Source: Ustulina deusta
Taxonomy: Eukaryota; Ascomycota; Sordariomycetes; Xylariales; Xylariaceae
Direction of reading: 5' to 3'
DNA length: 64,000 bases
NCBI GenBank assembly: GCA_023159155.1
Contig: JAJNNX010000021.1
Location: forward strand, 248,001 to 312,000
In this document: positions 25,556-35,365 of the stretch, piece after piece
Position numbering within the stretch: the first letter of the stretch is position 1
Layout: each line of letters begins with the position of its first letter
The notes under the pieces: generated by a model
What the model saw: only the letters and a program-made list of their open reading frames with translations
Told to the model about the DNA's origin: nothing
The model's database searches: none
Made by a program: the position numbers and the translations under genes

Positions 25556-28500
25556 TAAGTTAATTTATATATAAATTTTTTATTTTATTATTATATAGGT
25601 CTAAAATTTTTATGAGTTTTATTAAAACTATACTAACTATTATAGTATTTTTTATTAAAACTAAAAATTTAAATATAGTTTTAATTTAAAATTATTAATA
25701 ATATTAAGTTTATATAGTTTTTTTATATTATATTGCTTTATTATTATTTTTATAATTGCTTATAAATTTATTAACTATTATTATATATATTTATTTTTAT
25801 AATTTTATAAAATTAGTTAAGCTTAATTAGTATATTTTTATAATTTTAAGCTATATATTAAATATTATTAAAATTATAGTTTTTTATTTTTTTTTTATAT
25901 TTTTAATTGTTTAATTTATTTAATTTTAAATTTTGTTTTATTATTAATATTTTTAATTAAAAATAATAATTAGATTTATTAAAATAAAAAGTTATTATTT
26001 ATTTTTTATAATTAGTTAATATAAAATAAGTTTTTTATTTTATAAAAATTAAGCAAATTAAAAATATAATTAAATTTTTAATCTAATAATTAATATTTAT
26101 ATTATAAAACTTTTTTTTTTTTTTAAATTTATTAAACGTTTTTTTTGGTTAATTTATAGCTTATATTATTTTTTAAACGTTTTATATTTAATAGACTAAT
26201 TCAAATATTTATTATTTAATATTAAAATTTATAATAGTTTTATTAATATTTATAATTAAAAAATTATATATAAAATTTAAAATAAATAAATAAATATTTT
26301 AATTATTTTAATATTTATTAATATAAAAATAATAAGTATTATTAAAGCAATATTTAATATTTATAAAACTATTAATTATTATTATAAACTTAAAAATAAA
26401 TAGTTTTATATTATTTAATATTTATATATTTAATATACTAAAAAATTTATATAAATTTTTATAATATTATATAATTAATAATTTTGTAATATTTGTTTTT
26501 TTATTAAATAAAATTATAATTAAATAATTAAACTTATTTATAAATATTTATATATAATTATAACTTTATTAATTAAATAATATATTTTTATTATTTATTA
26601 TTATATATTATTATATTATAACTAATATAAATAATAAATAAAAAAACTAAAAATTTTATTTTATAATATTTTATTTTTTTTATGATTATAATAATTATAT
26701 ATATATTATTTATAATTATATTTTACATAAAACTAATAGTATTTTTATTTTAATATTTTAATTATTTTATATTAATTTTAATATATAATAATTAAAAATA
26801 TTAAAATAAAAATAGTCCTATTTAAAATAACTTTAAATATATATAACTTTTTGTTTTTATTTTTTAAATTTTATAATTAGTTTTTTTATTTAATTAAATT
26901 TATTAAATTAGCTTTTTAAAAAATATTAAATAAAAAGTTTATAATTAATATAAAACTTAGCATTTTATTAAAAAAATTTAATACTATTGTTTTTTTTTTG
27001 CTTTTTTTACTTTTTATTATAAAAAGCTTTATTATTTTTTTAATAAAATATTAACTATTATATTTTTTTGTTTTACTTAATACTAAAAAATAATATTAAA
27101 ATTTAATAAAAAATTAGCTTAATATATTTATTATATTAATAAAATCTATTTATTTAAAAAATATAATAAAATTTAATAATTAGTTATTATAAAAAATTTA
27201 GTTTTAAAAAACTTTAAATAATAATATTTTAAAATTTATATTATTATTAAAAATTTATAGTTTTAAATTAAATAAATTTATTTGGTTAATATTATTATTT
27301 TAAAAAAATATTTTATAAATTTTTAAAATATATTTTTTTATTATATTATATAAAATATTCTTTTTTTTTATATTAGTTAGCTAAGCTTAAAAAAAAACTA
27401 AAATAAACGTTTTATATATTAGTAGTTTTATATATTCGAAAGTTTATTTTTATTTTTATTTTATTATAAATAGCTTATTTCTTTTAATAATTAATTTAAA
27501 AAAACAGCCATTTTATTAATATAATAAATAAATATATAAATATAATTATAAAGCTTAAAAAATAACTAAATTAATTTAATATTTTTAAAATTATTAAAAT
27601 TTTAATAAAATTAATTTTCATTTTTATTTTAGTTTTTATAATTATTTTTAAATAATTAATAATAAATATATTAAAACAAAAATTTTTAATATTTTTTTAA
27701 TATTTAGCTTAATATAAACAATAAATTATTTTTTTATAATAAGTTTAATATTTTTTTTTAGTTTTAAAATAAATTAAAATATTATTTATATAAATATTTA
27801 TATATTTGTTTAAAAGTTTTTAAATTTATATATTAATAAAAACTTATTGCTAAATAGGTTTTATTTTTAAACTAAATAATAAAACCTTTTATTAAAATAT
27901 TTTTTTATAAGTTTAAAAATAAAAAATTATATAATTTTATAATTAATAATAATTAATAAAAATTTTTAATAATATTTAATTTTATAAAATAAAAATAATA
28001 TTTAAATTTATATTTTTTACTATTAAGTTTTAATATTATATTAAACTTTAGTTATAATAGCAATAACGTTCTAGATTTTTTTTTTTAAAAATTCTTTTTT
28101 TTAAATATAATAGTTAAAAAAATAAAAAACTTTACATTAATTTTATATATTTAAAGTTTTTTTTTTTTTTTAAATAAGATTAGTTTATTATTAAAATTTT
28201 TTTTATAAAATATTAATTATTTTTAAATTATTTTTAAATAGTTTAGTATAGTTATTTTTAGTTATTATAAATTTAATTATAAGAAATTTTTTTAAAGTTT
28301 TTTTAGCTAGTTATTTTTATTTATTTTAATAAAAATAATTTGAAAAGTTTTATATAATTTTTTTAATAATAGTTTAGTTTTTTTTTTTTTTTTTAAATTA
28401 TTATATAAACTTTTTTTGTTTTAGGTTTAAAAGTCCTAAGTTTTTTTTATATTTTTTTAGTTTTAGTTATTTTTAAAATAATTCTTTTATTTTTAAAAAA

Positions 28501-30197
28501 TTATTTTAATATTTAATAATATTTTTTTAATACTTAATTATATTAATTAATATTTTTTTATATTTTTTTATATTTTTAGATTTATATTTTTTTATTTATA
28601 ATTAAAAAGTTTAATTACAATTATTAACAAAAATTAAATTAATAAAAATAAATTATTATTTTTAAGTTTTTATTAAAATATTTTATTTTATTAATTATTT
28701 AATATTAATAATAATATTCTAATTAAAATTAATAATTTAAAATATTTAATTTTTAAATTATTAATTATTAATTTTTATTATATATATTAAATATTTATAA
28801 ACTTTATTAATTATTTTATTTTAGTAATTATAAAATTTTTTAAGTTTAATTAAATAATTTATTTTTATTTTTAATTATTATTTAATTTATTATATAAATT
28901 TATAACTAATTATTAAAAAAATATAAGTTTTAATATTTTATAAAACTAAAGTTTTTATTTTAATATTATTAATTTATAATTAAATAAATATTTTAAAAAT
29001 AATTAATTTGTTTTAATTATATATTTTGATTAAAATAAATAAAAAAACTAATAAAAATTTTTTTATTAATTTTATTTATTTTTTAAATTAAATAAACTAT
29101 TAACATTATTTTTATTATAAGTTTTTTTTATTAGTTAAACGCCTAAAACTTTAAGCTTTTAATTAAAATAATTAACTAATATATATTTTCTTTATAATTA
29201 ATATTTATTTTAATTATTTTAAAACAAATATTTTAAAATTTTTTAAATTAGCTAAAAATTAATAAATAAGTTTATTAAAAATTTAATTTATTAATAGTTT
29301 TTATAAGTTTATTTAATATTATATATTAATTTAATAATTTTATTAATAAATAATTTATAAAAAATATTTAAATTTATATTTTTATTATAACTTAATAAAT
29401 TAATACTTTTAAACTAAACTATTAAATATAAAAATATTTTTATTAATATTTTTATTAATTTTATATATATAAATTTAAAATATTTCATAAACAATAATTA
29501 TTTAACTAAAATTATAATAAATTATTAATAAAACTTAAATTATTTTAATAATATTATTAAATTATTTTTTAATTAAATAAAAATATTTTTTTTTAATTAG
29601 TTTATAATATATTAAAATTAATTATTTTTAGTTTAAAATATAATAATATTTTTGTTTAATTTTTTATTAATTTATAGACTTAATTATTAAATAAAGTTTT
29701 ATTTTTTATAAATTTATTAAAAAATAAACTAATAAAACAAAAAAGTTGAAAATTAATATTTTTAAATATATTATTTATATTAAATTATTTTAGTTCTAGT
29801 TTAAATTTTTTTTTTTTTTAGATTTTTTTTTAAATATTAGTTTGCTTAAAACATTTATAAAAAAGTTTAATATAAAAATTTTTTTTTAAATTATTTAATA
29901 ATAAAAAGCTAATTATACTTAAAAACTAAAATTATTTTAATTATTTAAAAACTAAAAATAAATTTAAAATATTTAAAGTTAAGTTTTTTATAAATTATTA
30001 ATTTTTAAATAATATAAAACTTAAAAGTTTTATTAAAATTATATTAAAATTAGGTTTATATTTTAAAATATATAATTTTTTATATTAAATATATAACTAA
30101 AAAAAAAGTTTATTTATATTTTATTAATTATAATAACATAAAATAAAAATATATTTATTAAATATTTATTAATAAATAATTAATAAACTTAAAATAA

Positions 30198-30422
30198 TAT
30201 TATAATTAATTAAATAAAGTTTTTATAGCTAATTTATTAATATTATAAATAAAAACTTTAAATTAAAAAAAAAAAAAAGTTAGAATTTATAAAATAAATA
30301 AATATAAATTTTATATATATAGCTATAAAGTTATAAGTTAGTTTATATATAAACTTTTTATTTTATTACTATATAAGTTTAAAGTTTTTATAGGTTTTGC
30401 TAAGACTATACTAACTATTATA
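30198..30422 (-). repeat. 5' LTR of copy C
   Basis: This is the reverse complement of the family-2 LTR, including CTAAGACTATACTAACTAT near its right end. Read on the minus strand the interior of the element follows to the left. Confidence 0.8.
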
Positions 30423-31489
30423 TTATTTTTAGATAGGTTTTAAGAACTAAAGTTTTAATATTAAAGTTAAAAATAAAAATAATAGCTTTTTATTTAGATT
30501 TTTATATAATAGATAATAAACTTAGTAGTGCTTAAAAATATATTGTTAAAAATATAAAAAGAATAGGTAGGAGTACTAGTATTAGTATATAGTTCGTTAG
30601 TTTAAGTATTATTAATTATATAAAAATAACTAATATAAGTACTATTATATATATAAGTAGTACTAAAGTTAGAAATAAAAAAGTAAAAAAAAATTTTTAA
30701 ATAATAATTTTAAAACTAAAAAAGTCTAATTTATTTAGAAATAAAAAAAGTAGTAATATAAGTTATAAATTTAGTAATAAATTATAAAATAAAATATTAT
30801 TAAATAAAAAAATTTTGTTTTTAGATTTATTTATAAATAAATTAAATAAAGTAATAATTAATTTAGTAATAAAATATAAAAAATTATTTTTATTAAAAAG
30901 TTTAAAAATAAAACAATATAAAAATAGTTTTAATTTAAAAAAATATTGTTTAGTATTTAAAAATATTATATTTTTAGTTTTATTTAAATAAATAAATTAT
31001 AAATATTTAAAAATAAAAAGTTAAATATTTTAAAATATTTAAAAAATAAAATAGCTAGTAATAAGAACTTTTTTTACTAAGCTTAATATTAATAAAATTT
31101 TATAACTAAAATATTTAATAAGTAGCTAAAACTAAAAATTTAATAATTAAATTATTTTATAATATTTTAAATTAATTTTAATTTATAAAAATAATAAAAA
31201 AATAAATAATATTAAAATTTTTATTTATTTTAGTTTTAAAAAAAAAGTTTTGTTTATTTATTATATTAAAAATTATATAAGTTAAATAAAATAAATAAAA
31301 CAAATTAGCTTTTGTTTAAAATTAATATTTTTATTTAATATTAAAATATTTTAAAAAGTTTTGTTATAGCAAAAGATCAAAAAAATATTTATAAAAAGTT
31401 ATAAGTCCGCTAGCGTTTAAATCAAATAAAATTCTTAAGTAACATTTATATTAAAAATAATATAAATAAATTATTTTAAATTTATAACT
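30423..31489 (-). mobile_element. Element 2 interior, 5' fragment
   Basis: This is A+T-rich sequence between copy C and the 5' LTR of the outer element. Some G-containing stretches survive (for example GGTAGGAGTACTAG near 30565), but no frame is readable. Confidence 0.5.
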
Positions 31490-31639
31490 TATTAAAATAA
31501 GTAAATATATATATAAGTAAATAGAATATTTTATATATTTAAAAGAATTAAAAAAAAGAATTAAGGACCAAGGGTCCGGGGGAATCTAGTGATATATATA
31601 GTTAGAGGATAGAGTGTACCTAATCTCTATATTCCAACA
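31490..31639 (-). repeat. 5' LTR of element 2 (150 bases)
   Basis: Its right 80 bases are clean and end ATTCCAACA (reverse complement of TGTTGGAAT) at 31639. The left 70 bases, towards the interior, are mutated. Mutated and clean portions are roughly complementary to those in the LTR at 3623-3772. Confidence 0.85.
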
Positions 31640-31644
31640 GAAAG
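31640..31644. repeat. Target-site duplication GAAAG, right copy
   Basis: This is the partner of 3618-3622. Removing 3623-31644 leaves one GAAAG and joins the two halves of the P450 exon in frame. Confidence 0.85.
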
Positions 31645-31825
31645 ATAGGTACCAGGGTAGCCCAACCCTAGGGAAACGGTTATACGGATCCGAAGTCCGG
31701 AGTAGACTCCATACCAGTCCTAATGATGTAAAGATCCCTCTCAAGAGGTAGCAGGCCTCGGATGACCTGCTACCCAGAGGTCCATACGAGTACCGAGCCA
31801 GTGGCCGAAGTTAGGCATGGCCACC
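31645..31825 (-). pseudogene. Cytochrome P450, N-terminal part, separated by the 28-kb insertion
   Basis: Read leftwards, this segment encodes a hydrophobic stretch followed by DPYNRFPRVGLPWYL. Across one GAAAG the frame passes into FLPSKPIHNLVDNG at 3617. The Pro-Arg-Val-Gly turn after the membrane anchor is typical for the start of microsomal P450s. The frame is open up to a stop codon near 31825. It has no ATG in frame, so the start probably lies in another exon or has been lost; an ATG in another frame (near 31783) is a candidate. The gene was divergent from the acyltransferase remnant at 31947. Confidence 0.75.
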
Positions 31826-31946
31826 GATAGGGCCTAGACCCTCGCTCCCTATTTGTATTTAGTTGCATTAAAGTACAGTTGACAGTTCCGACGTGTAAGC
31901 ACCATCACTTCTTCCTTCGGGATCGTTTCTCGTAGCTACCACAATT
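31826..31946. promoter_or_regulatory. Probable shared upstream region of the P450 and acyltransferase
   Basis: This is the 120 bases between two divergently oriented gene remnants. No canonical TATA box is seen; ATTTGTATTTAG near 31851 is the most A+T-rich stretch. It is assigned by position only. Confidence 0.35.
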
Positions 31947-32560
31947 ATGGCGAACCAGACGTCTTTAGCAGAAAAACTCAACGATCGATCCCGGGCGAAT
32001 GATATCTTTGCGGAACCGGGAGGCTCCATCGTTCCCCATATTTTACTCTATGTTGTCCAGTTGGTTGCGTTAATTTCGCCTGAATTTCCGGGGCGGCGCT
32101 ACATCGTCTCCGGTATTCTTCTAGGGTTGTTGATCCAGGTTCAGCTTCCGTAAGCTAAGCTGGGCCACGATGCTCCTCGCCAATCAGAGGGGCATCGGCT
32201 GGAATCACCAGGTCAAAAACGTACCCAGGTCCGAGACGACTGATAAGTTCCTCTTTTTGCGCAATCGGCTCTTCCAATTCCTCAAATCATTTGTCCTGGC
32301 GGACCTATGCTTTCACCTTGGAATCCGCTTCTTCTACACGAACCCCGACACGGGAGTCGCCGGAGATGTCAATTCGAGGTTCATCACGCTCAAGTACGCG
32401 TGCCCTGGCTAGAGCTTCTCGATGCTGTTCGTCTTTGCTGCGACGCCGTACTTCGCGCTGTCCCTTGTCCTGATAGATGCGTTGGATGGGCGAATCGTGC
32501 TACCCCGCATCGATTTCACACAATCAGGATTGAAGATATTGGATTCAGGGACTGCTGACA
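31947..32560 (+). pseudogene. Wax-synthase-like membrane acyltransferase, broken
   Basis: An ATG at 31947 opens a 68-residue frame with a hydrophobic segment (HILLYVVQLVALI). A second frame from about 32157 carries RGIGWNHQVKNVP, a motif of fungal wax-synthase/MBOAT-like acyltransferases in metabolite clusters. It is followed by a helix-rich stretch, an in-frame TAG at 32410-32412, and a continuation in the same frame with FAATPYFALSLVLIDAL. The two frames do not connect without a frameshift near 32150. With about 210 residues it is roughly half the usual length, so internal and C-terminal parts are missing. Such enzymes acylate hydroxyl groups of polyketides or terpenoids. The family call rests mainly on one motif. 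Confidence 0.5.
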
Positions 32561-32606
32561 GTATGTATACAGCTGTTTCGTGCGGAAGAGAGCAAGAAAA
32601 GGGGCG

Positions 32607-33376
32607 GCGATTGTTGACGAATAGTGCTCTCAGGCCGCTGGATCAGCGAGCTCCGCAAGACACTTCCAAGCCGGGGCATCCACACCTACGTTGGCACCGA
32701 CAACAACCCCTCACTATTTCCGCAGGTGCTCCCGCCTGACACGAGCTTCAGTGTGCACAACATCGCCCGTGAGTGGCCTGCCGATCTACATTCCACTTTC
32801 GACCTTGTGCACCAACGCCTGACGCCCCCCGGTGCAGCGCCAACACCTCTACCCCAGATTATTCGTCAGCTATTCGCGCTGCTCAAGCCGGGCGGCTGGA
32901 TCCAGCTTGTGGAAGCCGAGCAAGAGGGGCCAGACTCAGGACCCGTGTTCCAAGAGTTTTTGGACCTTGTGCGGGCCTTGTTCACCACGACGGGCGCCGG
33001 ATGGCATTACGCCAAGGATATGAGAGGGTGGCTAGAAGAAGCCGGCGCTGTGGACGTAGATGAATGTGTCGTCCACATGGTATTTGGCGTCAAGAATCCC
33101 GATAAGGAGCTTGCCGAGATGAGCGCGCAGTGCACGGCGAAGGCCATGGATGGTCTAGTCAAGCACGCGAAGAGTAAGTCGCTTTCTTGATAAAGGTCAT
33201 AGATAATCCGGCTGATTGGATCGCGACACATAGTGGCGGAGAATCTGCAAACAAATTTATCGGCTGAGCAAATGGACACGCTTAGTGATAGGTTACTTGA
33301 CGAGTTGGTGGAAAGGGGAGCCTCCTATCGTATTCAATGCGTTTGGGGTAGAAATCCGGGCGCTGTCGATATTTAA
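32607..33376 (+). pseudogene. SAM-dependent methyltransferase 1, N-terminus decayed
   Basis: This is a class I methyltransferase of the fungal secondary-metabolite type. From 32624 the frame reads SGRWISELRK, then YVGTD (acidic end of strand 2), FDLVHQRL, and LLKPGGWIQLVE (typical strand-5 region). A GT-AG intron at 33174-33233 joins the frame to a second exon that ends at a TAA at 33374-33376. Upstream, AIVDE is in another frame and is followed by a stop at 32622-32624, exactly where the SAM-binding glycine motif should precede SGRW. The SAM site is therefore destroyed by a small indel and a stop, and the first 80-100 residues are missing. A GTG at 32624 could only start a protein without motif I. 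Confidence 0.7.
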
Positions 33377-33697
33377 AGTCATGAACGCTGCTGGGGCAAA
33401 CGAGCAATTGGATGTAAAGCTGAAGTTCATTCCTTGTGTTACTCCCTTGGTAGGTCTAGCACAATAGTCATCACCCTGGAGGCGCAGATAGATCCATGTC
33501 GAGAGCATGGATTGCGACGGTCCAAGCTTTTGGATGGGATTTCATCAGGGATTTTAGCATCAGCAATTTTTTCTAGACTTCTTTCGTTATTGATCAAGAT
33601 AGGTGTACATGACTGCCTTGAGCCTTCCAGCGCGTTCGCCGTGGCACCCTTTAGCTTCCATATGAACTTGCAGCCGAGTCTGCACTAGACCAGTAGA
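33377..33697. other. Gap between convergent methyltransferase remnants
   Basis: Short frames occur on both strands, but none resembles a known family. This is probably the 3' region of both neighbouring genes. Confidence 0.4.
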
Positions 33698-34539
33698 TCA
33701 GGCCTTCTTGACAATGCATATCTGAGCAATGGCCTCTAGTGTGACATTGCCGCCCTTATCTACGTGGTAGCCTGGTTTCTTCTGCAGGAGGGTTTTATAC
33801 GTGGACACTGCTTCATCCCACTTCTCCTCATCCTCCTTAGTCCATCCTCCTGTCGGCTGGCCGATGGCAGTCCAAATAGCCCGAGCGAACTCATCCAAGT
33901 CCTTGACTGAGAGAAACGCCGACTTCTCATAGAGTTGCACACCTGTAAACTCGAATCCTCCCTGCACCAACAAACTCCTGATGAAGTCCCGATCTTTGTG
34001 CTGTGGTTTCGGTTCGACGGCTATATGGGCATCAGGCCCCCAAATGGCCTTACGAGTCTCGTGAGCACATTCGCCCTGAGGAATCTGCAGCCAAAAGGCG
34101 GTCACGGCCGTGCCGCCCGGTGCGAGTGTGCGATACATCTCTTTGGCGGCGGCCACTGGGTCGTCAATGATGGGTAAACCAAACGATAAGAATGTGTGAG
34201 AAAACGTAGCGTCGGGGAACGTCAAACTCTGTGTATCCATTACTTCAGCTTTAACCGGCCAGTTACCGGCGGACGACACCTGATTGTAGATGCCAACCAT
34301 GGGCGGGGCAATATCAGTCGCATGGAACTTTAATCAGGGGGCGATGTAGCTAGGATGCTTTGCGTCACCGGGCCTAAGCCGCAAGCAGCGTCGTGGATAA
34401 TGACTCCAGACGGAAATGGAGGAAGGAGAGTCATCTCATATTTGGCGATGGTAAGCGTCTCGTCGGCGCCAATGATCTCAAAAAGCTTGCCATCAAAGGG
34501 CAGAGCTTGCTTCGAAACAAAGTCACCGGGAGCAGCCAT
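33698..34539 (-). pseudogene. SAM-dependent methyltransferase 2, frameshifted
   Basis: This is a second class I methyltransferase (UbiE-like fold), transcribed leftwards from an ATG at 34539. Motif I reads HDAACGLGPVTQSIL near residue 50. The frame then stops at SPPD (TAA near 34331) and continues one frame over with KFHATDIAPPMV and LTFPDATFSHTF. APGGTAVTAFW (strand-5 region) and a complete C-terminus follow at 33698. A single-base deletion between GAT and AAG accounts for the break. Without it the protein would have about 280 residues, normal for the family. The substrate is unknown; the position points to the polyketide made by the neighbouring synthase. A sequencing error cannot be excluded. 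Confidence 0.75.
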
Positions 34540-34686
34540 GATGTTGAAGTAAAGTTCGAATGAGCGAGCACGGTATACAGAGTAAAAAAATAAAAAATAA
34601 GGAAGATACTTGGTAGGAAATGGAAAAAGGATAAGGTAGGTCTTTGTTGGATTTAGTGGTGGCTAGGTGGTGATGAGAGCCTTAGA
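34540..34686. other. Short gap upstream of methyltransferase 2 and the PKS fragment
   Basis: A/G-rich sequence with no frame. The missing N-terminal 2,000 or so residues of the polyketide synthase should lie here and do not, so this is a deletion junction. Confidence 0.45.
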
Positions 34687-35365
34687 ATGGCTATCCAATT
34701 CCGGCACCAACGCGGTCAAACTGCATCCGTCATCGACGTCGGTGTAATGGGCGACGTGGGTTTCGTATCGCAAATTTTCCAAATTCAGGACAGAATCGAA
34801 AAGACGGGTATGCGGATATTACGGGAACATCATCTTCTAGACGCCTTGGCCTTAGCTTGGGACAGATCTAAACCATTGCCGACTCGGCCTTTATCCAACA
34901 ATGGAGCGTACGAATTCTCTAGCCAATTACTCATAGGTCTCATGACATCCATGCCTATTTCCTCACCATTCAACCGAGTGGCCTGGAAACGAGACTTACG
35001 GATGGATGACTATATACCACAACCTGGACAGGTCAGTTGGTGCGTCTACGACCAAGTCGCCAAGAAAGGCAAGCTTGAAGGTGCTTCTCGCATCGAATGC
35101 TTCGGAGGAAGACAAAAGCATGACTATTGCTAAAGCTATTGCTGGAGCTCTAGCAGACTTTTTAATCAAAGATTCACAAGCTGTTCCTCTCGATCAACCA
35201 GTTGAAAACCTTGGTATGGACTCTCTCATTGCTTTGGAAGTCCGGACATGGATTCGTCAACAGACTGGTGTAAACACAGGTTTGTTTACTATTGTTCAGA
35301 GCCCGTCACTGTTACATCTTGGGCACCATGTCAGACAGGAAATGGCCAACGCTACTACCACCTAA
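34687..35365 (+). pseudogene. Reducing polyketide synthase, C-terminal KR end and ACP remnant
   Basis: The frame from 34687 matches the end of the ketoreductase region of highly reducing fungal synthases (FRHQRGQTASVIDVGVMGDV, TRPLSNNGAYEF, FNRVAWKRDLRM). The acyl carrier protein follows in a different frame: ENLGMDSLIALEVRTW, with Ser in DSL as the phosphopantetheine attachment site, to a TAA at 35363-35365. The two frames are separated near 35000-35010 by a tandem GATG GATG; removing one GATG makes the protein continuous. The KS, AT, DH and ER domains are absent, so only about 220 residues of a normally 2,300-2,600 residue enzyme remain. It is the core enzyme remnant of the cluster at 0.8-35.4 kb. 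Confidence 0.85.

Larger units (their letters stand above)
19621..30422 (-). mobile_element. LTR retrotransposon family 2, copy C, interrupted by copy B
   Basis: Copy C lies in reverse orientation. Its 5' LTR is at 30198-30422 (225 bases). Its 3' LTR is split: 19621-19760 (140 bases) and 25561-25644 (84 bases), together 224 bases, once copy B and one TAAGT are removed. The outer flanks are CTATC (19616-19620) and TTATT (30423-30427), which differ by two C-to-T changes and could be a mutated target duplication. Its own interior (25645-30197) is about 0.9 kb shorter than that of copies A and B. Confidence 0.8.
3623..31639 (-). mobile_element. Element 2: 28-kb nested LTR retrotransposon block in the P450 gene
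   Basis: The outer element reads leftwards, with its 5' LTR at 31490-31639, its 3' LTR at 3623-3772 and GAAAG on both sides. Its own sequence is now in pieces at 3773-5713, 9862-12762, 18714-19620 and 30423-31489, about 6.8 kb in all, a plausible interior for one element. The rest is later insertions: a 4.1-kb non-coding LTR element (5719-9861), family-2 copy A (12763-18713), copy C (19621-30422) and copy B inside C (19761-25555). Outside 5719-9861 almost every remaining C is followed by T, as expected after exhaustive RIP. No protein domain survives. Confidence 0.85.

Noticed and set aside
3773..31489. Centromere as explanation of the A+T-rich block
   Set aside because: The block is fully explained by LTR elements with target duplications inside a gene; no centromere-specific evidence is available from sequence alone.
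31645..31946. A further LTR next to the clean LTR end at 31639
   Set aside because: The sequence is the first part of the P450 exon and its upstream region, shown by frame continuity across GAAAG.
32291..33063. Overlapping plus-strand frames in the acyltransferase and methyltransferase region
   Set aside because: Arg/Ser-rich alternative frames of the two remnants; the frames with family motifs were kept.
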